Source of the DNA: Betaproteobacteria bacterium HGW-Betaproteobacteria-12
GTDB lineage: Bacteria > Pseudomonadota > Gammaproteobacteria > Burkholderiales > Rhodocyclaceae
Reading direction: 5' to 3'
Length of the DNA stretch: 51,323 bases
NCBI GenBank assembly: GCA_002842345.1
Contig: PHCU01000007.1
Span: 1-51,323, forward strand
Shown here: positions 18,292 to 27,089 of the stretch, one piece after another
Layout: the number at the start of each line of letters is the position of its first letter
How positions within the stretch are numbered: position 1 is the first letter of the stretch
Notes under the pieces: generated by a model
Told to the model about the DNA's origin: nothing
What the model saw: only the letters and a program-made list of their open reading frames with translations
The model's database searches: none
Program-made: the position numbers and the translations under genes

Positions 18292-19542
18292 TCAGGATGC
18301 TCCATTGCGGCGGTAGAGCGGCAGCGCCAGCAGGCGCCGCTCGATCTCCGCGATCAGTCGATCATAGGCCGGGTTGCCCGGGCCGCCGTAGCGCTGGTGG
18401 AATTCACGCTGCCGCAGGTACTCCGGCAGGCCGTCGAGCGGCGGCAGCAGGTCAGTGTCGGTGAAATCAGTACCGAGCAGCTGATCGAGCTCCGGCGAGC
18501 GGCTGAGCAGCAGTTCGCCGAAGGACGTCCCGGCGCGGTCGGCGGCCAGGTCGGCAAAGGAGAACCCGTAGCCATGGCGGGCATCGGCCAGTTCCTTGTA
18601 CAGGCCAATGGCCTCGGCCAGCGGTTCGCCGGCCCAGGCGGCCAGCGCCGCCGAAATGACGAAGTGCTGGGCGCTGTCGTAGCGCCCGGCCAGGGTCAGC
18701 TGGAGCGGTTGGACGCGCGTCCAGGCAGCCGCTTCGGGAAGCAGCGTGGCCAGATTGCGTTCGGCCAGGAAGGCGGCGAGCACCAGCAGGGTCGCCCGGC
18801 GTCCAGCCAGTGTGTCGTCGGCGGCCAGCAGCGGGCCGAGGACTTTTTCTAGGGGGATGCGGCTGCCTGGTGCGCGGGCGGCAAGCAGCCCGGCCAGGTT
18901 GCTCTGGGCGATACGGATCAGTTCCTGCTCGGGCGGCGCCACGGCCAGCGAACGGGCGTGTTCGAGCAGGGCGGGTTGCCATATATAGCCGACGATGATC
19001 CGCCGATAGTCGCCTTCGAAGCGGACCTCGCGGATCGCCTGCCGGGCCAGGTGCCATTCCCGGCCGTAGCCGACGCTGGCCAGCAGCAGGCCGAGCAGCG
19101 GTTCGGCCAGGGCAGAAGGCAGTGGCAGCGAACCGAGGCGAAGGCTGGCGATAGCCGGCAGGCCGGCGGCGCTGCGCAGGGTCGCGGCGATATTGAGATG
19201 CCCGGTCCCGGCCAGCCAGGCAGGCTGCAGGCTGAGCCGCAGTTCGGCCTGAGTGCCGGCCAGCATCAGGGCGCCGCGGCCGTTGGCGAAGCGGGTGGCG
19301 GCGTAATTGACCGCTGCGTCGAGCAGTCCGGCCGGAATGACGGTGCGCCGGACCTCGCCGGCTTGCAGGCGGCGCGGGTCATTGGTCAGTAGCAGCCGGC
19401 GCGCCTGGGCAATCGATTCGGGCGTGATGGTCGCCGGACGGCTGACCAGGGCTTGCCGCTCGAAGGCGGCGAGGAGCAGTCCCCCGGCGGCCAGCACGAG
19501 CACTAGCAGTGTGCCGGCCAGCCAGGCCAGGAGACGGCGCAC
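18292..19542 (-). CDS. Membrane-anchored unknown protein
   Basis: I use GTG 19542, because AAGGGA lies 8 nt before it and the protein then starts with a basic residue pair followed by a single hydrophobic helix (LLAWLAGTLLVLVLAAGGLLLAA by composition, residues 4-27), the normal layout of a signal anchor. An upstream ATG (19596) would add 18 residues. The rest (about 390 residues) has no other membrane segment and should be periplasmic. It contains a beta-rich region (about 75-140) and an alpha-rich C-terminal half with repeated acidic-hydrophobic helices. I do not recognise the family. It shares a message with the cupin gene. Confidence 0.75.
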   Translation of the reverse strand: MRRLLAWLAGTLLVLVLAAGGLLLAAFERQALVSRPATITPESIAQARRLLLTNDPRRLQAGEVRRTVIPAGLLDAAVNYAATRFANGRGALMLAGTQAELRLSLQPAWLAGTGHLNIAATLRSAAGLPAIASLRLGSLPLPSALAEPLLGLLLASVGYGREWHLARQAIREVRFEGDYRRIIVGYIWQPALLEHARSLAVAPPEQELIRIAQSNLAGLLAARAPGSRIPLEKVLGPLLAADDTLAGRRATLLVLAAFLAERNLATLLPEAAAWTRVQPLQLTLAGRYDSAQHFVISAALAAWAGEPLAEAIGLYKELADARHGYGFSFADLAADRAGTSFGELLLSRSPELDQLLGTDFTDTDLLPPLDGLPEYLRQREFHQRYGGPGNPAYDRLIAEIERRLLALPLYRRNGAS

Positions 19543-19622
19543 AAATACTATCCCTTGCTCCTGGCCGTTGTTGAGATTTCTGTTCAGTGCATGCAATGAA
19601 AAGGGTAGTAGGTGACGAATGC

Positions 19623-20222
19623 TTATGACGGTACGACAGAATTTGCCAATTCAAGAATGGCACGTTCAAGGTGTGCGAAGTCGCGAGAACGCATACGTAA
19701 TAGATCAAGATTAAGGTGAGCTGTGATTTTTGCTTGATCAACCGTTGGCTTGTAGGTTGAGCCGGGTGAAGGGCGGGCCTTGCTGAGCCATTCCTTGGCG
19801 CCTCTTATTTTTTCAGGGTTTTGCGGGAAAGGCATTTTCGCGGGAATATCTGGGAACACTTGACGGGTGGCAGCTTCGTCAATCAGGAAAAGGGTTTCGT
19901 ATTCCTTTACCAAAAAGGCAAATTTTATCGGCCAGCCGGGATGTAGCGCTGCGGCGCGTGTCGATAGGTGATGTGCCTCCTGAACGGGGCAGATGTAGTC
20001 TTTTGAATCGAAATCCATCACCCACAGAATGGGGGCTTTCACTAAGACGGCCGCCTGGAACAGGTTGTCGAACTTTCTGGTGACGATCGGGTATTCGCCA
20101 TAGCGCCGGGCTGGAAGAATGCTGACATCGTAAATGCCGTGAGACTCGAAGATGCGCCTGAGCAGCAGCGGAACGGCCTTATCGTCGCCGTGACCTTCGA
20201 CAATTGGAAGCAATCGCCTCAT
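19623..20222 (-). CDS. TOPRIM-like (DUF4276-type) protein, probable effector of a defence pair
   Basis: This 199-residue protein starts in a 4-nt ATGA overlap with the AAA ATPase gene upstream. The N-terminus reads LLPIVEGHGDDKAV with Glu9, and a hydrophobic strand then leads into VMDFDSKD with Asp70 and Asp72. A conserved Glu followed by a DxD motif at this distance is the TOPRIM metal-binding pattern, seen in OLD-family nucleases, topoisomerases and small proteins of the DUF4276/DUF4435 type that partner with AAA ATPases. A nuclease role for the protein is therefore inferred. G+C is clearly lower than in neighbouring genes by eye, suggesting recent transfer. The DUF4276 assignment is from memory of the pattern, not from a search. 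Confidence 0.75.
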   Translation of the reverse strand: MRRLLPIVEGHGDDKAVPLLLRRIFESHGIYDVSILPARRYGEYPIVTRKFDNLFQAAVLVKAPILWVMDFDSKDYICPVQEAHHLSTRAAALHPGWPIKFAFLVKEYETLFLIDEAATRQVFPDIPAKMPFPQNPEKIRGAKEWLSKARPSPGSTYKPTVDQAKITAHLNLDLLRMRSRDFAHLERAILELANSVVPS

Positions 20223-21445
20223 GCGTCCTCCGGCAACAAGCCTTCAGTCGACATGATCTGTTCCAGGCTGAGTAGGTGTTCCTTGACTGCTTCCCGCTGG
20301 CTGGCATGAATAGGAGAGATACGGGTCTCGCCGTTGTGCATGCTGACAACCCTGATATTTTCAGGCTCGAAACAGTCGATCAGGTGCGGGCTGTGGCTGG
20401 TAATCAACAGTTGCGTGCGTTCGGAGACTTCGCGGAAGGCATCGGCCAGCAGGGCGAGAAGAGCAGGATTGACGGTTTGTTCCGGTTCCTCAATGACCAT
20501 CAACGACGGATGCGGCGTCTGGTAGAGGGCGAGCAAAATGCCGAGGATGCGCAGGGTGCCGTCAGAAATCTGTGATGGGTCGAACAGGTGGGCCTCGCCG
20601 CTGGTTTCGCGCACCTTGAAGCGGGGCATGATGAAACCACCGACGGCTTGGGGAGAGATGTCTTCCAGTTGCGGCATGACTACCTGCATCATTTCCCGCA
20701 CCTGCTCCCAAGCCTGTTTGCCGCGACTGGTTTTCTTCAAGTTGCGCAGGATGGATGCCCAGTTAGCACCGTTTTCCTTGAGGATGGGGTCGGTATCGGG
20801 TGGAGCCGGTTGGCGCAGTGTGTTGGGGTAGATGGCTGAGAAGCGAAAGTTCAGGATGAAGTCACGAAGCGATACGCCGCCAAAGTGTATAGCACCAAAA
20901 TCGAACCATGTAACGCGACTACCCAATGCCAAGGCATCGAGGGGCATCGGGCGCTCGTTGTCCAGCGCCTCCGTTTTTCCGTCGACTCTGAGGTTGATGT
21001 GACCTTTAGCATTGCGTTCAGCAATGAACGCCTTGAATCCACGCTCGATTACCTCGTGGCGTTCATCATCGAATTCGAACTCAGTTGGAGCAACCCACTC
21101 GCTACGTTCTCGCTCAACCCGAAAATTGCCTTCGCGCAAGCTGGTTAGCGTCAGTTGATAACGGGCGACATTTGAGTGATCTTTTTTTTCGGCGAAGCCA
21201 AAATCGAAAGAAATCTGAAATGGCTTGGTCGGCGAATACTGGCGAATCAGGCCGATGCCGCCGCGTGTGCTGACGGCATGGTCCAAGCCCTGGCTCACAG
21301 CATCACGCAGGAAACGTAGGGCATCTGCCACGTTGCTCTTGCCGACCCCGTTGCAGCCCACCAGTACTGTTACTGGCGGAATGTCAGTCAGTTCGATATC
21401 GGACAGACTCTTGTAGTGGCTGATTCTGAGGTCGACTAGTCGCAT
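20219..21445 (-). CDS. AAA/SMC-type ATPase (AAA_21), probable sensor of a defence pair
   Basis: An ABC/SMC-like ATPase of 408 residues. Walker A is GCNGVGKSN at about 29-37, the signature region SDGTLRILG lies near 295, Walker B with the catalytic glutamate is LMVIEEPEQTVNP near 315, and the H-switch is LLITSHSPHLID near 350. The middle part is an insert with coiled and beta-rich sequence, as in the AAA_21/OLD group. These ATPases often act with a TOPRIM partner in phage exclusion (for example OLD, and the AriA/AriB pair of PARIS). GGGAGA stands 5 nt before ATG 21445. It lies only 18 nt behind the prfB stop, so it may be read from the prfB transcript. G+C is low compared with its neighbours. 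Confidence 0.88.
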   Translation of the reverse strand: MRLVDLRISHYKSLSDIELTDIPPVTVLVGCNGVGKSNVADALRFLRDAVSQGLDHAVSTRGGIGLIRQYSPTKPFQISFDFGFAEKKDHSNVARYQLTLTSLREGNFRVERERSEWVAPTEFEFDDERHEVIERGFKAFIAERNAKGHINLRVDGKTEALDNERPMPLDALALGSRVTWFDFGAIHFGGVSLRDFILNFRFSAIYPNTLRQPAPPDTDPILKENGANWASILRNLKKTSRGKQAWEQVREMMQVVMPQLEDISPQAVGGFIMPRFKVRETSGEAHLFDPSQISDGTLRILGILLALYQTPHPSLMVIEEPEQTVNPALLALLADAFREVSERTQLLITSHSPHLIDCFEPENIRVVSMHNGETRISPIHASQREAVKEHLLSLEQIMSTEGLLPEDA

Positions 21446-21463
21446 GGCTATCTCCCGTAAATG

Positions 21464-22568
21464 CTACACGCCCTGCTTAAGGCTGGCCTCGATGAAGGGA
21501 TCGAGGTCGCCGTCGAGTACGGCCTGGGTGTTGCCGGTCTCGTGATTGGTGCGCAGATCCTTGATCCGGCTCTGGTCGAGCACGTAGGAACGGATCTGGT
21601 GGCCCCAGCCGATGTCGGACTTGGCGTCTTCCAGCTTCTGCTGCTCGGCCTGCTGCTTGCGCAGTTCGAACTCGTAGAGGCGGGCGCGCAGCATCTGCCA
21701 GGCTTCGTCGCGGTTGCGGTGTTGCGAACGGTCGTTCTGGCACTGGACGACGATGCCGGTCGGCACGTGGGTCAGCCGCACCGCCGAGTCGGTCTTGTTG
21801 ATGTGCTGACCGCCGGCGCCGGAGGCACGGTAGGTGTCGGTGCGCACGTCGGCCGGATTGATGGCGATCTCGATCGAGTCGTCGACTTCCGGGAAGACGA
21901 ACACCGAGGTGAAGCTGGTATGGCGGCGGGCGTTGGAGTCGAACGGCGACTTGCGCACCAGGCGGTGGATGCCGGTTTCGGTGCGCAGCGTGCCGTAGGC
22001 GTAGTCGCCGGTGAACTTGATGGTGGCGCTCTTGATGCCGGCTACGTCGCCTTCCGACTCTTCCATGACCTCGACCGAAAAGCCCTTCTTCTCACCGTAC
22101 TTCAGGTACATGCGCAGCAGCATCGAGGCCCAGTCCTGCGCCTCGGTGCCGCCGGCGCCGGCCTGGATTTCCAGGAAGCAGGGCATCGGGTCGGACGGGT
22201 TGTTGAACATGCGGCGGAATTCGAGGGCGGCCAGCTTGCTTTCGAGTTCGCCGTTGTCCGCCTCGACGGCGAGCAGGGTGTCGTCGTCGTTGTCGTCCTT
22301 GCCCATGGCGAACAGCTCGCGGCCATCCTTGACGCCGTTATCGACGGCTTCGAGAACGAGCACGATGTCTTCCAGTGACTTCTTTTCCTTGCCCAGTTCT
22401 TGGGCGCGTTTCGGATCGTCCCAGATCTTGGGATCTTCCATCTCCAGGCTGAGGAGGGTCAGGCGTTCGCGCTTGTGGTCGTAGTCAAAGATACCTCCGC
22501 AGCTCGGCGGCGCGCTGCGCCAGATCGTCGAGCTTGTAGGCGATGCTGTTCAGGTGTTCGGCTTCCAT
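21464..22568 (-). CDS. prfB: Peptide chain release factor 2 (programmed +1 frameshift)
   Basis: Release factor for UGA and UAA stops. Translation starts at ATG 22568 ([19 protein letters not shown]), runs 27 codons to CTT, meets in-frame TGA at 22487-22485, and continues after a +1 slip as DYDHKRERL, for 367 residues in total, as expected. The catalytic GGQ motif (SGAGGQHIN) and the SPF codon-recognition tripeptide (KSPFDSNA) are both present. A perfect TATAAT -10 lies 33 nt upstream of the start. The gene stop (TAG) is followed after 18 nt by the AAA ATPase of the presumed defence pair. Annotation that begins at the downstream ATG (22441) would miss the autoregulatory leader. Confidence 0.97.
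22484..22499 (-). promoter_or_regulatory. prfB programmed frameshift site
   Basis: On the - strand the sequence CGGAGGTATCTTTGAC contains the slippery CTT TGA C and an internal Shine-Dalgarno-like GGAGG just upstream, matching the conserved RF2 site. Slow termination at UGA when RF2 is scarce allows a +1 shift, giving autoregulation of RF2. Confidence 0.96.
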
Positions 22569-22600
22569 GGTGTTCTTCTCGTCGCGTGGCAAAAAACGCA

Positions 22601-22606
22601 ATTATA
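22601..22606 (-). promoter_or_regulatory. Candidate -10 element of prfB
   Basis: A perfect TATAAT on the - strand (22606-22601) would start transcription near 22594, giving a leader of about 26 nt. No good -35 hexamer is visible 16-18 nt upstream. Confidence 0.5.
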
Positions 22607-22632
22607 GCCGTTCGCCCAGGCCTGACCCGGCC

Positions 22633-22742
22633 GCACGCTTTGGGTGCATTGCCCCGGTGTGCCCGGGGCGGCGATGGCACCTGTATGGTGCGCCAGCCCT
22701 GTCGTTCTATGACAGGGGCGTGTTGATTGCTGCGTCGCAGCA
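22633..22742. repeat. Series of hairpins in the prfB-chemoreceptor gap
   Basis: Five short dyads occur in about 110 nt: GCAC/GTGC (22633-22647), GCCCCGG/CCGGGGC (22651-22669, 5-nt loop), GCACC/GGTGC (about 22677-22691), CCCTGTC/GACAGGG (22697-22717, 7-nt loop) and TGCTGCGTCGCAGCA (22728-22742, 7-nt arms around one base). None has a T-run. They may be regulator sites or a structured leader. The gap 22569-22862 otherwise holds only the prfB -10. Confidence 0.4.
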
Positions 22743-22862
22743 TTCGGCTGATCGCGTCGATGATCCATGTCCTTGATTGGGCGTCCAAAAAGTTTTCAGC
22801 CGGATGTCATGGCAAGGTATTTGCTCTGACGGTCGCGCTTCCATCACTGTGTGCTGACTGAC

Positions 22863-24056
22863 ATGACCACAACCGAATCGGTACCCGCCCTGCGGGCCAG
22901 CATCAACGCCCTGCGGCGCCGCTTGTTCGCCGCTTACTTGCTGGCCGCGGCCGGCGGTGCGGCGGCCGCTACCGTCGTGCTGAGCGGGCCGGACCTGCTG
23001 TGGACGGTCGCTGCCGTCGCCTTGCTCGGCGCCGCCCTGGCCATCCTCTTCTGGCTGCAGCATGGACTGGGCGCTGGGCTCGCCCTGATCGACGCCTTCG
23101 CCCTCGAACTGGCGGCCGGTCGCCTGGTCAGCCGCCTCGATGCCGGCCGTTGCGGCGCCCTGGCGCCGCTGGCCGAGCGCCTGAACGGCATGGCCCGCGC
23201 CTTGTCCGGGCTGTTCCTGACCTTTGCCCGGATGTCCCAGGAAATCGCCAGCGTTGCCGGCGAGAGCAGTCTCAATGCCAGTGGTGGCGACGACGGCGTG
23301 CGCCGCCAGCGCGACATCACCCTGTCGTCCTCGGCGACGCTGGAGCAACTGACGGTCAGCCTGGGCATGACCAGCGACAGCGCCCACGGAGCGGCCGGCG
23401 TCGCCGAGGCCTCCGGGCAGATGGCGGTGGCCGGCGCCGAACGGGTCGACGGCCTGGCGCGCAGTCTGGAAAGCCTGGCGGCGACGGTAGCGCAGACATC
23501 TGCCAGCGCCGGCCGACTGGGCCAGCGCTCGCGCGAGATCGACGTGATCGTCGAGCTGATCGCCGAGATCGCCGCCCAGACCAACCTGCTGGCGCTCAAT
23601 GCGGCCATCGAGGCGGCGCGGGCCGGCGAACAAGGACGCGGTTTTGCCGTGGTCGCCGACGAAGTGCGCAAGCTGGCCGAGCGGACCAGCAAGGCGACGC
23701 GCGACATCGGCGAGCGCATCGAGGGCGTCCGCCTCGAGGTCGGCGGCATGATCGACGCCATGGCGGCGACCAGCGCGGGCGCCGCGGCCAGCCTCAGCGA
23801 TGCCGGCGAAGCGGTCGCCGACCTGCGCCGGGTCGAAGACAACACCCGCCAGACGCTGGCGCTGATCCGCGATATCGCCGCGGCCAGCCAGGAGCAGAGC
23901 CAGGCCGGCCAGAACATCGCCCGCGACATCGAGCAGGTCGCCCAACTGGCCGATGCCAACGAGCACCTGGTGCGCGAGAACAGCGAGCTGTCGCGCTACC
24001 TGAGCGAACTGTCGGTGCAGCTGACCGGCGCCTTGAAAAAATACCAATACGAGTGA
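22863..24056 (+). CDS. Methyl-accepting chemotaxis protein lacking a periplasmic sensor domain
   Basis: A chemoreceptor of 397 residues with two closely spaced hydrophobic helices (about 20-40 and 46-66) joined by a loop of only a few residues, so there is no periplasmic ligand-binding domain. A HAMP-like region (about 75-115) is followed by the long coiled coil with the highly conserved hairpin tip [20 protein letters not shown] and [16 protein letters not shown] near 235-275, the CheA/CheW-contacting part. No C-terminal pentapeptide for methylase docking is seen (it ends KYQYE). The start ATG 22863 has no strong ribosome site. The next gene begins 7 nt after the stop, suggesting that sensing is delegated to the neighbouring NIT-like protein. 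Confidence 0.93.
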   Translation: MTTTESVPALRASINALRRRLFAAYLLAAAGGAAAATVVLSGPDLLWTVAAVALLGAALAILFWLQHGLGAGLALIDAFALELAAGRLVSRLDAGRCGALAPLAERLNGMARALSGLFLTFARMSQEIASVAGESSLNASGGDDGVRRQRDITLSSSATLEQLTVSLGMTSDSAHGAAGVAEASGQMAVAGAERVDGLARSLESLAATVAQTSASAGRLGQRSREIDVIVELIAEIAAQTNLLALNAAIEAARAGEQGRGFAVVADEVRKLAERTSKATRDIGERIEGVRLEVGGMIDAMAATSAGAAASLSDAGEAVADLRRVEDNTRQTLALIRDIAAASQEQSQAGQNIARDIEQVAQLADANEHLVRENSELSRYLSELSVQLTGALKKYQYE

Positions 24057-24063
24057 GGTGAGC

Positions 24064-24963
24064 ATGGACTGGATCTTGTACGCGATGCTGGCGCTGGCCG
24101 GCGTCATCGTGGCGGTGTCGGCGATGCTGCAGCGCCGTCGCCGCTGGGTCGAGGCCGGAATGTCGCTGACCAAGACGCTGGCGGCCTGCCGGGCGCTGCT
24201 CGCCCTGATCGGCCATTTCCAGCAGCATCGCGGCATGAGTTCGGCGCTGCTCGCTGGCGATCGCGGCTTTGCCGCCCGGCTCGAAGCCAAGGCGCGCGAG
24301 ATCGACGGGCTGCTGCCGGCGCTGCGCGACGTCGCCCGCGCCGAAAGCGACCGGGTGCATCCGTGCCTGACGCCGAACGCGCTGTCGCTGTTCCAGTTCC
24401 ACTGGGGGCAACTGCGCGAGCAGCTGAACGGCTTGTCGGTCGAGCACAGCATCGCCCAGCACAGCCAGCTGATCGATCAGCTGCTGCAATGGCTGGCGGC
24501 GCTCGGCGAATCGCGGGTCGAACTGCTGCTCGACGACAGCGCGGCCCGCGGCCAAGTGCGCAACTACGCCAGCCGGCTGCCGGCGCTGACCGAATGCCTG
24601 GGCCAGGCACGGGCCCTCGGCACCAGCGTCGCCGCCCGGCACGGCTGTTCCGCCGTCGCCCGGGTGCGCCTGATGTTCCTGGTGGCGCGCGCCGAGTCCT
24701 TGCTCAGCCAGGCCAACGAGGTCGGGCGGCGCAGTCCGCGGGCGGACCAGGCGGCGCTGGCGGTGCAGGAGATGGCGCGGGTGATCCGCACCCGGATGCT
24801 GCTGAGTTCCGGCATCAATGTCGCGGCCCAGGAGTATTTCGGCATCGCCACGACGGCGGTCGACAGCGTCTTTGCCTGGATCGACGAATGTGGCGGCGAG
24901 TTGATGCAGGCTGGAAACGGGAGGGCCGATGTTCGGGCAGCAACGCAATTGCAACGTGTCTGA
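24064..24963 (+). CDS. Membrane-anchored NIT-like (nitrate/nitrite-sensing-type) protein
   Basis: The protein has 299 residues with one N-terminal hydrophobic helix (about 4-22) followed at once by basic residues (QRRRRW), which predicts the rest to be cytoplasmic. The following all-helical region has the block LIGHFQQHRGMSSALLAGD, close to the LQxERGLS signature of NIT domains that sense nitrate or nitrite, and later helices (ARVRLMFLVARAESLLSQA, VIRTRMLLSSG) complete a four-helix arrangement. Ligand identity cannot be read from the sequence. No output domain is fused; the gene sits between a chemoreceptor and a c-di-GMP enzyme, overlapping the latter by 35 nt, and may supply a sensory input to either. 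ATG 24064 is preferred over the GTG two codons earlier because of GAGG spacing. Confidence 0.72.
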   Translation: MDWILYAMLALAGVIVAVSAMLQRRRRWVEAGMSLTKTLAACRALLALIGHFQQHRGMSSALLAGDRGFAARLEAKAREIDGLLPALRDVARAESDRVHPCLTPNALSLFQFHWGQLREQLNGLSVEHSIAQHSQLIDQLLQWLAALGESRVELLLDDSAARGQVRNYASRLPALTECLGQARALGTSVAARHGCSAVARVRLMFLVARAESLLSQANEVGRRSPRADQAALAVQEMARVIRTRMLLSSGINVAAQEYFGIATTAVDSVFAWIDECGGELMQAGNGRADVRAATQLQRV

Positions 24964-27082
24964 GGTCGGCTTCTGGGCCAACCCGGTACAGCGCCTGGGT
25001 TTCGGCCGGGTGCCGGCCGGGGCCCGGGCCATGCCGGTGATGAGCACGTTGTTCGCCAGCCTGGACGGCATGCTGTTCCGTTGCCTGGTGGACGCCGGCC
25101 GGACCTTGTTGTCAGTCAGTCCCGGTTGCCGCGAACTGACCGGCTATGCCGCCGAGGATCTGATGGGAAGTTCGCGCCTGGCGTCACTGACCCATTCGGA
25201 AGACGTGGCGGCCGTGCGTGGCACCATCCTGGCGGCGCTCGATATCGGCGCGCATTACCGCATCGAATACCGCATCGTTGGCCGGGACGGGGCGGAGAAG
25301 TGGGTCCGGGAGCGCGGCATCGGCCTGCGCGACGAGGCCGGCCGGCGCATCGTCGAAGCCTATCTGGAAGACATCACCGACTGCGTCCAGGCCATGATCC
25401 AGCTGGCGGAAACCGAGTTGCGCTACCGCAGCATCTTCGAGAATTCGGTCATCGGCATGTTCCAGAGTACCGAGAACGGGCGCTACCTGGCGGCCAACCA
25501 GGCGCTGGCGACGCTCTACCGCTACCCGACGCCGGAGGCGCTGATCAGCAGTCTGGCCGATATCGCCAGCGGCCTCTATGTCGACCGGCAGCGGCGCGCC
25601 GATTTCAAGCGCCTGATCCAGCGCGACGGCCGGGTCCGCGAGTTCGAATCCGAGGTCATCTGCCACGACGGCAGCCGCCTCTGGATTTCCGAGAACGCCC
25701 ATGCCGTCTGCGCCCCGGATGGCACGCTGCTGTATTACGAAGGCACGGTCGAGGACATCACCGAACGCCAGCGCTACCAGTCGGTATTACGCCACCAGGC
25801 GACGCACGATCCGCTGACCGGCCTGCCCAATCGCAACCTGCTGCAGGATCGCCTGCAACAGGCCGTGCAACTGGCCCAGCGCCAGGGCAGCAAGGTCGTG
25901 CTGGCTTTTGTCGACCTCGATAACTTCAAGGTGATCAACGACAGCCTCGGCCATGCCGCCGGCGACGGCTTGCTGATCGAAATCGCCGGCCGCCTGCGCC
26001 AGGCCCTGCGCGGCATCGATACCGTGGCCCGCTACGGCGGCGACGAATTCGTGCTGATCATCGGCGAGCAGGCCTCGGGCGAGGCGACCCGGCACCTGCT
26101 GGAGCGCGTGCTGGCTTCCGTCCAGGCGCCCTTGACGCTGGAAGGGCATGCCCTGCGCATCAACTGCAGTATCGGCGTCAGCGTCTATCCCGACGATGCC
26201 CAGGAGCTCGACGGCCTGCTGCGCGTCGCCGATGTGGCGATGTATCACGCCAAGAAATGCGGCAAGGGCCAGTACCACTTCTATACCCGCGACCTGAACC
26301 AGGTCGTGCAGGATCGCTTTGCCCTCGAGAGCGCGCTGCAGAGCGCCATCGAGCACAATGAACTGACCGTGGTGTACCAGCCCAAGGTCGATGCGGCGGC
26401 CCGGGTCCGCGGCTTCGAGGCGCTGGTCCGCTGGAACAGCGCCGGGCAGGGACTGGTGACGCCGGACCGGTTCATTCCGCTGGCCGAGGAGACCGGACAG
26501 ATTCTGGCGATCGGCGAGCAGGTGCTGTATGCCGCCTGCCGGACCGCGGCGAGCTGGCCGCTGATCGATGGCCGGACGCTGAGCGTCGCCGTCAACCTGT
26601 CGGCGCGGCAACTGAAGGAGCCCGGCTTGCCGGCCCTGGTCGCCGATGCCCTGGCCGTTTCCGGCCTGCCGGCGGAATGCCTGGAGCTGGAGATCACCGA
26701 GAGCATGATCATGGGCGATGTCGAGCACACCATCCGCGTGCTCAAGTCGATCAAGGCGCTGGGCGTGCGCATTGCCGTCGATGACTTCGGCACCGGCTAT
26801 TCCTCGTTGAGCTACCTGCAGCGCCTGCCAATCGATACGCTGAAGATCGACCGCTCCTTCGTCGCCGGTTGCGACCGGGACGCCAGGGCCATGGCGCTGC
26901 CGCACGCCATCGTCTTGCTCGGCAAGACGCTGAATCTGCACATCGTCGCCGAGGGGGTCGAAGCCGCGGCCGAAAGGGATGCGCTGGCGGCTTGCGGCTG
27001 CAACGAGTTCCAGGGCTATTTCTACGCGCGGCCGATGCAGGCCGCGGCGGTGGGCGAGTATCTGCAGGCCCGGCTGAACTGA
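24929..27082 (+). CDS. PAS-PAS-GGDEF-EAL c-di-GMP enzyme
   Basis: The 717 residues comprise two PAS domains (about 42-155 and 162-282), a GGDEF domain (285-455) with intact GGDEF at 370-374 and an RxxD inhibitory site (Arg361/Asp364) five residues before it, and an EAL domain (460-712) with EAL at 497-499, the DDFGTGYSS loop and the KIDRSF lysine. Both diguanylate cyclase and phosphodiesterase residues are preserved, so it could work in either direction; the net activity cannot be predicted. It is cytosolic. A strong GGGAGGG precedes ATG 24929, which lies inside the end of the NIT-like gene. Its stop converges with the next kinase gene with only 7 nt between. Confidence 0.95.
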   Translation: MFGQQRNCNVSEVGFWANPVQRLGFGRVPAGARAMPVMSTLFASLDGMLFRCLVDAGRTLLSVSPGCRELTGYAAEDLMGSSRLASLTHSEDVAAVRGTILAALDIGAHYRIEYRIVGRDGAEKWVRERGIGLRDEAGRRIVEAYLEDITDCVQAMIQLAETELRYRSIFENSVIGMFQSTENGRYLAANQALATLYRYPTPEALISSLADIASGLYVDRQRRADFKRLIQRDGRVREFESEVICHDGSRLWISENAHAVCAPDGTLLYYEGTVEDITERQRYQSVLRHQATHDPLTGLPNRNLLQDRLQQAVQLAQRQGSKVVLAFVDLDNFKVINDSLGHAAGDGLLIEIAGRLRQALRGIDTVARYGGDEFVLIIGEQASGEATRHLLERVLASVQAPLTLEGHALRINCSIGVSVYPDDAQELDGLLRVADVAMYHAKKCGKGQYHFYTRDLNQVVQDRFALESALQSAIEHNELTVVYQPKVDAAARVRGFEALVRWNSAGQGLVTPDRFIPLAEETGQILAIGEQVLYAACRTAASWPLIDGRTLSVAVNLSARQLKEPGLPALVADALAVSGLPAECLELEITESMIMGDVEHTIRVLKSIKALGVRIAVDDFGTGYSSLSYLQRLPIDTLKIDRSFVAGCDRDARAMALPHAIVLLGKTLNLHIVAEGVEAAAERDALAACGCNEFQGYFYARPMQAAAVGEYLQARLN

Positions 27083-27089
27083 GACCTGC

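Noticed and set aside
22743-22862. A c-di-GMP (GEMM-type) riboswitch or a FliA-type flagellar promoter ahead of the chemoreceptor gene
   Set aside because: The conserved riboswitch core words are not present, and no TAAA-N15-GCCGATAA arrangement was found.
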